From Nocardia anocheti (lineage in GTDB: Bacteria > Actinomycetota > Actinomycetes > Mycobacteriales > Mycobacteriaceae), in contig NZ_JAQQFV010000004.1 in the NCBI RefSeq assembly GCF_029675105.1, forward strand, positions 434,001 to 498,000: a stretch of 64,000 nt of DNA. Reading direction: 5' to 3'. The position numbers and the translations under genes were made by a program. The notes beneath the pieces are model-generated. The model was not told where the DNA came from, searched no databases, and saw only the letters and a list, made by a program, of their open reading frames with translations. Shown piece after piece: positions 48,401 through 53,393 of this stretch (position 1 is the stretch's first letter; each line of letters begins with the position of its first letter).

Positions 48401-48699
48401 TCGTCGAGCTCGCTCTCCAGTACCCACCCCATGGGATCGAAGCCGCTGGGACGCACCACCAGCAACTGCGCGGCGACCGGCTCGATCAGCGCCGCGGCCT
48501 CGCGCACCAGCGCGGTCAGCTCCGGCTCGAGCGCACTGTCGCGACCGATCTCCTCGAGCTCCGCGAGCCACCGCGCGCCCTGTCCACCGAACGCCAGCGC
48601 GTATCCCACTCCGTTGCGCAGCTGTTCCAGCAGCGACACCCGGGCACCCAAGACCTGCCCGGATCCTGTTCCGAGCTCGGCGCTCTCGTTGATCGTCAA
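39418..48699 (-). CDS. fas: Type I fatty acid synthase, single chain
   Basis: The 3093-residue megasynthase makes C16-C26 acyl-CoAs that feed membrane lipids and mycolate synthesis. Approximate landmarks are: acyltransferase GHSQG (~150), enoyl reductase LTGRSPILLAGMTPTTVDAK (~418), hot-dog dehydratase SGDHNPIH (~1245), malonyl/palmitoyl transferase GHSVGEY (~1455), carrier domain with SSRRNQLLVD (~1824), ketoreductase VITGASKGS (~2134) and ketosynthase ACATA cysteine (~2730) with SQKSLTGHAKGG. The order AT-ER-DH-MPT-ACP-KR-KS is the actinobacterial one. The start is TTG 48699 (MTINESAEL), supported by AGGAGAAGGAAG 9-20 nt upstream and by agreement with M. tuberculosis Fas. No frameshift is seen. 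Confidence 0.97.
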   Translation of the reverse strand: MTINESAELGTGSGQVLGARVSLLEQLRNGVGYALAFGGQGARWLAELEEIGRDSALEPELTALVREAAALIEPVAAQLLVVRPSGFDPMGWVLESELDEPDEPSSAPADAVLRSAAVSMPGVLLAQLAATRALRLQGLDPAETAPLAVIGHSQGLFAAAAVEAAGARDAELLAIAQLVGAAAGLVARRRGLMPVGERSPMVAVSNVDPEELRAIVAEVAEGVDPAIAAVLSIRNGRRRVVLSGAPAQLDRVRARCAQRAEEQTREREAKVRGGAVFAPVFEDVPVDVAFHHPALAETVDLVAGWARQCELDAEFAAALAQQVLVDPIDWVGTVDAVVEAGARWILELGPGDLLSRVTGGSLKGTGVGVIAAATRPGLRSLLTPGAAPAPSTPWSAFAPKPVRLPNGRVVVETAFTKLTGRSPILLAGMTPTTVDAKIVAAAANAGHWAELAGGGQVTEQIFADRMTELRTLLQPGRAVQFNSLFLDPYLWKLQLGGKRLVQKARAAGAPLDGVIVTAGIPELDEAVALIGELSEAGISHVAFKPGTVAQIRAVLRIADAVPDYPVIMHIEGGKAGGHHSWEDLDDLLLATYAELREHTNVVVCVGGGIGTPERATDYLTGGWATRHGYPAMPLDGVLVGTAAMATLEATTAPEVKQLLVDTPGTPDWVGAGTARGGMASGRSQLGADIHEIDNAASRTGRLLDEVAGDAEAVARRRAEIIAALDATAKPYFGDVATMTYQQWLERYVSLAVSSEVPISFDCGSDIGEAILDATRSDWLDISWRDRFAEMMRRTESRLHPADSGEIETLFADDDAFEHPVQALCALKKQYPAVADTVLHPADVPFFVSLCKTPGKPVNFVPVVDADVRRWWRSDSLWQAHDPRYSADQVCVIPGTVAVAGITRVDEPVGELLDRFERDTAQALVAEGATPAPVDARRVAGVVAGPIDTVLAAPDVQWAGRTTVNPVHRLGDLTEWVVEQDSAVHPRTGATLTETTGPEAEFSYVELAVPLLGRDAVTIRITVPVSVYSGGAPVITEADAEAAMSALLGVAAGQALPEVKAGAAHLNLAWTPDLVADHAGVTGSGLPATLSTLGRTAPDVLVGACWPAVFAVLGAARTPAGGSVIEGMLDLVHLDHQIELLNELPSETSILVVRAEGGDVVDTDMGRVVEVAVSVGLILDQGLEPTPLARLVERFAIRGRNGAGELTDPPRAAGAVSDKATDTPRRRRRDVTMAAPRAMHAFAAVSGDHNPIHTSEAAAKLAGLGSPIVHGMWLSAAAQHAVVAVDPESSVPARTLMAWTTRFLGMVRPGATVDVRVERIAVDAGSEIVEVSCRVEGDLVMTATGRTAAPKTVYAFPGQGIQRKGMGLDALTRSKAAKKVWERADAHTRAALGFSILAVVRDNPTYLKARGVEHRHPDGVLHLTQFTQVAMATLGVAQVAELREAGAFVEGAMLAGHSVGEYNALAAVAGVLPLEAVLEVVFQRGSAMHELVPRDAQGRSDYRMAAIRPSQIGLPDAEVIEFVAEVGRAAGEFLEVVNLNLRGSQYAIAGTVAGLEALETEIDRRRAEFGGKRAFILVPGIDVPFHSSVLRDGVPEFRHKLEQLLPTEIDPEVLVGRYIPNLVPRPFSLTREFLTEIAELVPSEPLAAVLADFDSWAQRGAELCRVVLIELLAWQFASPVRWIETQDLLFGDPAHGGLGVERFVEIGLGATPTVANLASQTLKLPAFGAATVEVVNVERDAAVVYATDTDPAPVEEIDETPATEAAAPAAAPVAAAAPVATGGPRPDDIAFTAADATRVLIALWTKLRLDQIGPVDTIEGLCDGVSSRRNQLLVDLGAELSLGAIDGAADADMGALAGTVERLARTYKPFGTVLTDAIGDHLRKVFGPSGKRPAAIAERVKKTWELGDGWASHVTAEVSLGTREGASVRGGDLGGLAGGALSDAASVDAAIDAAVQAVAARRGVAVSLPAAGGGAGGTVDAAALGEFTEQITGRDGVLATAARVVLEQLGLSEQVSAPEATPDTLVDLVSAELGTDWPRLVAPAFDARKAVLIDDRWATAREDLANLWLGDDATTAELPITGYVGAGEAVAAQAGWWRQRAMHEARSVLAGVYGQIAEAALDTSEPGVWSTDIAVITGASKGSIAAAVTGKLLGGGATVIVTTSRLDDERLRFYRSLYRANARHGAALWVVPANMASYGDLDALIEWVGTEQVDNAGGAKIKTKEAMTPTLLLPFAAPRVAGDLNDAGARAEMEMRVLLWSVERLIGGLSALGADHDVDAKLHVVLPGSPNRGLFGGDGAYGESKAALDAVVTKWRAEKSWADRVTLVHALIGWVRGTGLMGHNDPMVEAVEKAGVHTWSTTEMAAELLKWCTARARQVTAAGPQQIDLTGGLARVKLDLPALAKQAQEAAAASEEEAVAAATIAALPAPPTMSSALPVPEWGEVTAELSEMVVIVGAAELGPYGSSRTRFEMEVEDKLSAAGVLELAWTTGLIRWENDPKPGWYDVESGDFVPEAELAERYHDTVVERCGVRRYEDDGAMLDNAAPLLTSVFLDQDLSFTVANEAEARAFHSADPEHTVITPVADSGDWTVTRKAGTEIRVPRKAKLSRVVGGQIPTGWDPTIWGVSADMAASVDRVALWNIVCTVDAFVGAGFSPEELMSWVHPSLVANTQGTGMGGMSSMRSLYVDNLLGEPRPNDILQEALPNVALAHVVQSYVGSYGAMVHPVAACATAAVSVEEAVDKIRLGKAEVVVAGGYDDLGIEGIVGFGDMSATADSAAMRAKGISDRYFSRANDRRRGGFVESQGGGTVLLARGDVAVEMGLPVLGVLAFAQSFADGVHTSIPAPGLGALGAGRGGRESRLAAELRKLGVTPDDIAVISKHDTSTAANDPNESELHERLAGALGRSEGAPLFVVSQKSLTGHAKGGAAAFQLIGLCQVLENGVVPPNRSLDCVDEKMQAYPHLVWAREPLRFGEKFGLKAGLVTSLGFGHVSGLLAVVHPRAFLAAIAPAARAEYQERAQARQLAGRQRFAEAMCGGAALYEKPADRRLGADGTPAQQVRQREADMLLAPQARLDEEGVYRVGSAPQPSEAP

Positions 48700-48792
48700 G
48701 ACGCTCGACTTCCTTCTCCTGGCGCTCCGCCCGCGACGGCACGCACACGTATCCGGCAGCCCTTCGGGCCTATTGGGAGCCACGATCGCACA

Positions 48793-48817
48793 AAATCATG
48801 AGGAAAGCCTCACGTTT
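48793..48817. promoter_or_regulatory. fas operator-like repeat 3 (promoter-proximal)
   Basis: AAATCATGA and TCACGTTT face each other over 8 bp, a degenerate form of the perfect repeat at 48877-48899. It lies just downstream of the predicted fas transcription start. Confidence 0.5.
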
Positions 48818-48876
48818 CCCCCCGCCACAGCAGCTACCCCCGAGTATTTTTCGCACGCCCGTACCACTTCAATCTG

Positions 48877-48899
48877 AAACATGACCCCGCCTCATGTTT
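48877..48899. promoter_or_regulatory. fas operator-like repeat 1 (perfect)
   Basis: AAACATGA and TCATGTTT are perfect 8-bp inverted repeats around CCCCGCC. It lies directly upstream of the predicted fas -35 box. It is probably bound by a FasR-type TetR protein encoded elsewhere; binding is inference. Confidence 0.65.
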
Positions 48900-48933
48900 G
48901 AACCCGCAGGTGAGACCCCTCGCCACCATCCGG

Positions 48934-48956
48934 AAACATGAGCGCCCCTCACATTG
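48934..48956. promoter_or_regulatory. fas operator-like repeat 2 (distal)
   Basis: AAACATGA and TCACATTG face each other over 7 bp, the same spacing as repeat 1, whose centre lies 57 bp away. Confidence 0.5.
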
Positions 48957-49044
48957 ACCTTTACCGAATCGTTATAACCCCAGGTAGTGTTACCCACCGG
49001 TACGCCACGCCGCCGCGACGCTTCGCGTAGCCGGTTTTGCCCGG

Positions 49045-49050
49045 TAGAGT
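49045..49050 (+). promoter_or_regulatory. Putative -10 box of tRNA-Leu
   Basis: TAGAGT lies 22 nt upstream of the tRNA and is followed by a purine start region (TTGGACGG), a typical actinobacterial tRNA promoter. No clear -35 is seen. Confidence 0.4.
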
Positions 49051-49072
49051 TTGGACGGTCGTACACATCCAA

Positions 49073-49154
49073 GCGCGAGTGGCGAAATTGGCAGACGCGC
49101 CAGATTTAGGTTCTGGTGTCCACGGACGTAGGGGTTCAAGTCCCCTCTCGCGCA
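49073..49154 (+). tRNA. tRNA-Leu (TAG anticodon), island attachment site
   Basis: The 82-nt cloverleaf has acceptor GCGCGAG with CTCGCGC, anticodon loop TTTAGGT giving TAG, and a long variable arm (class II), then T loop GTTCAAGTC and discriminator A at 49154. CCA is not encoded. Its 3' end is repeated at 58865-58890, so a mobile element integrated here and rebuilt the tRNA end. Confidence 0.96.
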
Positions 49155-49161
49155 CAGATTC
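49136..49161. repeat. attL: 26-bp direct repeat in tRNA-Leu 3' end
   Basis: These 26 bases, beginning TCAAGTCCCCTCTCGCGCAC, recur without mismatch at 58865-58890 in the same orientation. The repeat spans the 3' side of the T arm, the acceptor strand and 7 nt beyond the tRNA, as tyrosine-recombinase attachment sites usually do. Confidence 0.9.
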
Positions 49162-49186
49162 ACGGTAGATATGCCGCATTCACGTG

Positions 49187-49216
49187 CCGTGTGTTCGAGC
49201 GCACTCGAACACACGG
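49187..49216. terminator. Hairpin after tRNA-Leu
   Basis: CCGTGTGTTCGAG pairs perfectly (13 bp) with CTCGAACACACGG around CGCA. It lies 32 nt after the tRNA, inside the island, and probably ends the tRNA transcript. Confidence 0.65.
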
Positions 49217-49230
49217 AGGTGACCTGGGAA

Positions 49231-49299
49231 ATGCGCTCCCACCTGCACGAACTCCTGGCAGATCTGCCAGGATCCATCCCCGACCCGGCCGGACTGTGA
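49231..49299 (+). CDS. Possible 22-residue ORF with perfect Shine-Dalgarno
   Basis: ATG 49231 is preceded by GGAGGTGA (ideal ribosome site) at 8 nt. The short product, MRSHLHELLADLPGS and seven more residues, contains the coding version of a 20-bp palindrome (49253-49272). It may be a leader peptide or the start of a gene truncated when the island decayed. The 275 bases after it, up to the promoter of the next gene, hold nothing I can recognise. Confidence 0.3.
   Translation: MRSHLHELLADLPGSIPDPAGL
49253..49272. promoter_or_regulatory. Perfect 20-bp palindrome
   Basis: TCCTGGCAGATCTGCCAGGA is fully self-complementary. It lies 92 bp inside the island from attL. It could be an operator or an RNA hairpin without loop; its role is unknown. 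Confidence 0.5.
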
Positions 49300-49586
49300 A
49301 CGCGGCACAAGCCGGGGCGGCGGTGGTGGTGGTTGCCCACAGTTTCCCCATGCGCCACTCGAACAACCGATCCGTAGCCCACAGCCGAAGACGCCGGGGC
49401 CAGACCCGATCCCCGATGGGGGGCTGCTGCGGGATCGGGTGACAGTGGCACCTACCCAGCAGCCCTACCGTTCGGCTCCGCGGTTTCCGCCCCTCGCACA
49501 GCCAGCCATCACTACGAACTACCGCGAGCCAGTAGACACGCCAAACCCAGTAGCTGTTCAGGTTGCAGTTTAGGTATCATCTCACC

Positions 49587-50378
49587 ATGACGGACCGACC
49601 GCCCTACCCACGCGCGCCGCTGGCGTTGGTCGTCCTCGAGGTCAGGCATCCTCATGCGCCTGAACTGGATGCCGACGCCACCCGAGCGCTCAAGTCCGCC
49701 CTGTCGAATCACGCCCCGATTCTCAAGACAAGCGAGGTGGTCGAAGTCGAGTTGCCCGCTGGGAGCAGGCGCGTCACCAGCTTTCCCAAGCTGGTCGCCC
49801 GCGACAAGCGCACCAATGTGTCGTTCAAATCAGATTCGTTCACTATCGAAACAACCCACTATCGCGGCTGGCAACACTTCCGGACGTTGGTGCGCGATGT
49901 TGCTGCGGTGCTCAAGCAAGTCGCACCTGTCGACGGGGTGGAGCGAATCGGACTCCGCTACATCGATGAGGTCCGCGTGCCGGATGCGAGCCCGGTCGAC
50001 TGGTCACGCTGGATCTCCCGGTCTCTGCTAGGACCAAGTGACCAGTCCACAGCAGCCGGACTATCAACGCGGCAACAGCAGTGCACCATTCAGTACAACT
50101 ACAACGCTGACCCGAATCGCTCGTACACCCTGCGATACGGCTCGGGTACCGGACAGATGTTTCAATCGAACAGTGACCTGATCCGGGCATCGGCGACCCC
50201 CGCCGACGAGTTCTTCTTGATCGACACCGACGGTGCGTGGAGCGACGCTTCAGGTGGCATCCCCGAGTTTCGGGTCGATGAGCTGATCGCCGAATGCGAC
50301 CGGATCCACGCGCCAATCAAAGACCTGTTCGAGTCATTGATCACCGATGATCTCAGGAAGGTGTTCGACGATGAGTAG
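49587..50378 (+). CDS. TIGR04255-family protein
   Basis: The 263-residue protein matches the sporadically distributed TIGR04255 family: an N-terminal LALVVLEVRHP strand, then SFTIETTHYRGWQHFRTLVRDV and GVERIGLRYIDEVRVP, and a C-terminal helix with DLFESLITDDLRKVF. Biochemistry is unknown; members are often next to small HTH genes on islands. A TATCAT box at 49575-49580 is 6 nt before ATG 49587, so it is probably leaderless and first in a three-gene operon. Its stop overlaps the next gene by 8 nt. Confidence 0.75.
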   Translation: MTDRPPYPRAPLALVVLEVRHPHAPELDADATRALKSALSNHAPILKTSEVVEVELPAGSRRVTSFPKLVARDKRTNVSFKSDSFTIETTHYRGWQHFRTLVRDVAAVLKQVAPVDGVERIGLRYIDEVRVPDASPVDWSRWISRSLLGPSDQSTAAGLSTRQQQCTIQYNYNADPNRSYTLRYGSGTGQMFQSNSDLIRASATPADEFFLIDTDGAWSDASGGIPEFRVDELIAECDRIHAPIKDLFESLITDDLRKVFDDE

Positions 50379-51003
50379 GGATCCATCGCCAGGCACCGGC
50401 GGCTATCTCTACGAGCTGCCAGAAATCGCCAGAACGCGAACCGGTGCCGAAGTCGCCAGCGATGCCGATATATTGCACCGTCAGGTACGCGAACTGCACG
50501 GTGCAACCGGTCAGTTCCGACAAGAGTCCCTTCTCGATGCGTTGGAGGACAGGCGCAACGCCGAGTCTCGCAAATCGCCCACAACTATTCTCGATGAGCT
50601 GTCCGACTTTGGGTTTGCATGGCGTGACATCGCACGGATCACACAGGTCAGCGTTGCCTCCGTCACCAAGTGGCGCCGCGGCGAAGGTGTAAGTGAACCG
50701 AGCAGGCGGCGCCTGGCCGAGTTGCTCGCGTTGGTCGCCATGCTGCGTGACCGCATGATCGAGGAACCGGTCTCGTGGCTGGAAATGAGGCTTCGGTCCG
50801 AAGTCGCGCTGAGGCCACTCGATCTGCTGATTGGGGGCCGTGCCGAACTCGTATTGGAACTGGCAAGCGACTTCACGGACACCCGCGCGATTGAGCAGGC
50901 ATTCGACGCTTTCGACCCAGAATGGCGAAACACACGGACCGATGACGGATTCGAGGTCTTCGTTGCCGAGGATGGAATAGCAGGAATCAGACCGAAGAAC
51001 TGA
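50371..51003 (+). CDS. HTH protein with antitoxin-like C-terminal domain
   Basis: The 210-residue protein has a helix-turn-helix in the middle: FAWRDIARITQVSVASVTKWRRGEGVSEPSRRRL read in two overlapping motifs (helix 3 at SVASVTKWRRG), followed by a helical domain with PLDLLIGGRAELVLEL and FDPEWR. This order resembles Xre/MbcA/ParS antitoxins, whose C-terminal domain blocks a toxin. It overlaps the TIGR04255 gene by 8 nt (ATGAGTAG) and precedes the unknown third gene by 3 nt. It probably regulates the operon. Confidence 0.6.
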   Translation: MSRDPSPGTGGYLYELPEIARTRTGAEVASDADILHRQVRELHGATGQFRQESLLDALEDRRNAESRKSPTTILDELSDFGFAWRDIARITQVSVASVTKWRRGEGVSEPSRRRLAELLALVAMLRDRMIEEPVSWLEMRLRSEVALRPLDLLIGGRAELVLELASDFTDTRAIEQAFDAFDPEWRNTRTDDGFEVFVAEDGIAGIRPKN

Positions 51004-51006
51004 GGC

Positions 51007-51672
51007 GTGCGCGTGACCGTGAAAACGCTCGAAACCCCGGATCGTCACACTGATCTGTATGAAATGCGCTCAACCGATGTCACAGAGTTTCGACCATATT
51101 TCACCGGCGATATTTTGGAGTTTCCGGATGCCTCACGGGCGATACTCGTTCAGCACCCTTGCGCGCTCCGCAACGGTGTGGAGCTTCTTCCGAATCTGAT
51201 GACCGTTCGAGTTGTCGAGGCGTCCGGAAAACCGCGATCGGACTGGCATAAAGAATCACCAAAGCTGATGCCACTCCCCGAATTATTGCCAGAAACGTTT
51301 CATGTCGCCAGGTTCACGGATCTGTCAATCACCCCCAGCAAGCAAATCGAGACCAGCACCAGGATTGCGATCCTCTCAGCATTCGGAGTCAATCTCTTGA
51401 TGCAGCGGTGGGTATACCACAACACCCGGGTAATCATCCCAACCCATACCTTTGACGAACAAATGATCGGGCCGTCACTCGAAGCCGATCTTGCCTGCGA
51501 GTGGCGCGAAGAGAACCTCGACGTAGAGCCCAATCGCGCCCTCACTGAATTCGGACAGTGGCTGGACTCGTCCGATACCGACGGCCAGCCGTCGTGGCGT
51601 TCACGCCTGCCGATTCGGCAGGCACATAGCGTCATTCGCCGGGCGATGCGCGCCCATCTGCGCGACCGCTGA
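51007..51672 (+). CDS. Unknown protein, third gene of the TIGR04255 operon
   Basis: The protein of about 221 residues has no firm family. It has an N-terminal beta-rich part with GDILEFPDASRAILVQHPCA, the phrase QHPCALR looking conserved, then GVNLLMQRWVYHNTRVIIPT and a charged helical C-terminus (IRRAMRAHLRDR). GTG 51007 and GTG 51013 are both possible starts; GAGG at 51002-51005 favours 51013. Being coupled to an antitoxin-like HTH gene, it could be an effector, but no catalytic motif is visible. Confidence 0.55.
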   Translation: MRVTVKTLETPDRHTDLYEMRSTDVTEFRPYFTGDILEFPDASRAILVQHPCALRNGVELLPNLMTVRVVEASGKPRSDWHKESPKLMPLPELLPETFHVARFTDLSITPSKQIETSTRIAILSAFGVNLLMQRWVYHNTRVIIPTHTFDEQMIGPSLEADLACEWREENLDVEPNRALTEFGQWLDSSDTDGQPSWRSRLPIRQAHSVIRRAMRAHLRDR

Positions 51673-51820
51673 AAGCGTGGGCAGCGAGCTGGTCCGGATA
51701 CGCAAGGCTCGTCGGACAGCTGGACAATACGAGTCGAGCATGCCAAACAGCAGTAGGCGGCCAGCACTGCTCAAAGATGCTTGACGCCGCGGCGACCGTG
51801 CGGGGCGGTTCGCGCGGCCA

Positions 51821-52004
51821 CCCCCGATCGACCCGAGGATCTCGGTAGCCTGCTGCTGCGCCAGCCGCCGCCCGAAGTCGCGCGCGCCGGTGACCTCCGC
51901 CGCCGACTCCACCGCATGGATCACCGACGAATAGGTGACGAACGGGTCGAAAGCCCTGCGTCCCCGGACCGAATCCCGACGCGGTCCAGCAACACCTCAG
52001 TGAT
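51821..52004 (-). pseudogene. Remnant of an AraC-family regulator N-terminal domain
   Basis: Read from 52004 leftwards, one frame gives ITEVLLDRVGIRSGDAG, and a frame change near 51950 then gives FDPFVTYSSVIHAVESAAEV and TGARDFGRRLAQQQATEIL. Together these match the arabinose-binding-like N-terminal domain of AraC regulators (residues about 15-75). The DNA-binding part is absent. The 486-base stretch 51673-52158 holds nothing else that I can support. Confidence 0.5.
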
Positions 52005-52158
52005 CGCACTGGCGGGCCGGGAACATCAGATCGAATATAAACCCATGACTAGACGCTTCTCAGTTGCCCATGTTCTGCGTGTCCTGCCGAGGGCACGAAC
52101 CTGCGACTCACAAAGGGACCCGGTCTCGATGCCGGGTTGCAGCTTGTCGCCACCGAGG

Positions 52159-53088
52159 TCAGTCGAGCCAGCGCGGTAGCGGTTCACGGGCAGTCAGCCA
52201 AGCCTCGGGTACGCCGGTGCCGGATGCGGTCCCGGTGTAGGTCGCCACGACTCCCCCGACGATCGCGCAGGTGGTATCGATGTCACCGTCGGCTTCGATA
52301 CAGGCAGCGATCGCGGCCGGGTAATCGTCGAGATGCGTTGCCGCGGCCCACAACGCGAACGGCACCGTGTCCTGGGCGGTCACCCTGGATCCATTACCGA
52401 GCTCACGGACGGCCTCGGCGAGGGTTGCGCCGAGCAGGTCGCGTGCGCGGCGGACACCGGATGTCGTCTGGCTGGGTTCGAGAGGATCCGTGACCGCGGC
52501 GAGGAACGCTGTCGGGGTGGGCAGATTACGGGTTCGGCGGGCGTGAGCGGCCTGTTGTGCGGCGAGGGCCACCGCGACCGCCCCGACCACCCCGTCAGAA
52601 TGAGTGTGCGTGACCTGCGCGGTCCGGATCGCTTCGGTGACCGCCCGTTGTGGATCATCCACGTAGTACGCCCCTAGCGGAGCGACTCTCATGGCCGCGC
52701 CGTTACCGCAAGAACCCTGACCGTCGAACGCGGCCGTGGCGGTCTCACGCCAGTGCTTCCCGTCGCGGATACGCCGAAGGGTCGTAACCGTCGCGTGCCC
52801 ATAGTCACGTTCCGGCGAGAACCGGCGCGCGAACCCCACGGCCAACCGATCCTGATCGATGCGCTGGTGGCGGCGGAGTTCGGCGACCACGCCGCACGCC
52901 ATCTCGGTGTCATCGGTCCAGTCCCACGGTCCCGGTGGCGGATTGCCCGCGCGCAGACCGGGCAGGGAACGGCCCATGATGAAGAACTGCGCGCCCAGCG
53001 CATCGCCCACCGACAGTCCGTCGAGCGAATCGCGCATCAGTTGCTCGCGGCTGACCGTCCGGCTTCGGCGCCACCTCCACCCGGTCAC
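52159..53088 (-). CDS. ADP-ribosylglycohydrolase, probable immunity enzyme
   Basis: The 309-residue protein belongs to the ARH/DraG family. It has GLSVGDALG (residues 24-32), the metal site T58-D59-D60-T61 in WTDDTEMA and the second metal motif D269-I-D271-T-T in GDIDTTCAIVGG, so all ligand residues for the two magnesium ions appear present. The enzyme removes ADP-ribose from protein side chains. GTG 53088 overlaps the upstream stop (GTGA) and closes an operon whose third gene encodes an ADP-ribosyltransferase toxin; it would undo that modification inside the producer. No signal peptide, so it is cytosolic. Confidence 0.87.
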   Translation of the reverse strand: MTGWRWRRSRTVSREQLMRDSLDGLSVGDALGAQFFIMGRSLPGLRAGNPPPGPWDWTDDTEMACGVVAELRRHQRIDQDRLAVGFARRFSPERDYGHATVTTLRRIRDGKHWRETATAAFDGQGSCGNGAAMRVAPLGAYYVDDPQRAVTEAIRTAQVTHTHSDGVVGAVAVALAAQQAAHARRTRNLPTPTAFLAAVTDPLEPSQTTSGVRRARDLLGATLAEAVRELGNGSRVTAQDTVPFALWAAATHLDDYPAAIAACIEADGDIDTTCAIVGGVVATYTGTASGTGVPEAWLTAREPLPRWLD

Positions 53089-53384
53089 GACGTGATCGGG
53101 TTACCGACGGGGTCGAACACGCGGTGCCCGTCGGGGGCGAGCCAGAAGCCTTCGCTGTCGCGCAGGTAGACCAGCGCGCCGTTCGCGTCGCGCCATTCAC
53201 TGCCGTCAGGGGAAACCGTCCAGTTCTCCCGCTCGGTGCCCGACCAGCTGTCGTCCTTGATATGGGTGACGTTGCGGGGGGCGGTGGGATCGAGCGCGCG
53301 CCGCCGGACACCGGCGCGCATTTCCTCGAACGCGGCCAGTTGCCGCGCCGCGCGTTCGTACTCTTCGTCGTGGGGGATCGTCAT
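53085..53384 (-). CDS. Small protein between toxin and glycohydrolase genes
   Basis: The 99-residue soluble protein has a helical N-terminus (YERAARQLAAFEEMRAGVRR) and then two similar strand-turn units: VSPDGSEWRDANGALVYL and LAPDGHRVFDPVGNPI. No family was recognised. It starts 9 nt after the toxin stop and overlaps the next gene by 4 nt, so its product is made with both. Candidate roles are a second immunity protein or a toxin chaperone. Confidence 0.65.
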   Translation of the reverse strand: MTIPHDEEYERAARQLAAFEEMRAGVRRRALDPTAPRNVTHIKDDSWSGTERENWTVSPDGSEWRDANGALVYLRDSEGFWLAPDGHRVFDPVGNPITS

Positions 53385-53393
53385 GACGCTCGG

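Larger units (their letters stand above)
48700..49072 (-). promoter_or_regulatory. fas promoter region and spacer to tRNA-Leu
   Basis: The 373-base spacer serves fas (leftwards) and tRNA-Leu (rightwards). On the minus strand TTGAAG (48867-48872) and AATACT (48843-48848) form a -35/-10 pair with 18-bp spacing, giving a leader of about 137 nt for fas. Three related inverted repeats flank it. The tRNA side has TAGAGT at 49045-49050. No gene is seen. Confidence 0.5.

Noticed and set aside
39700..48801. A 3033-codon open frame opposite fas
   Set aside because: It is the antisense shadow of fas: strong G/C third-position bias removes TTA, CTA and TCA codons and so antisense stops. Its translation is His/Arg/Gly-rich low complexity without domains.
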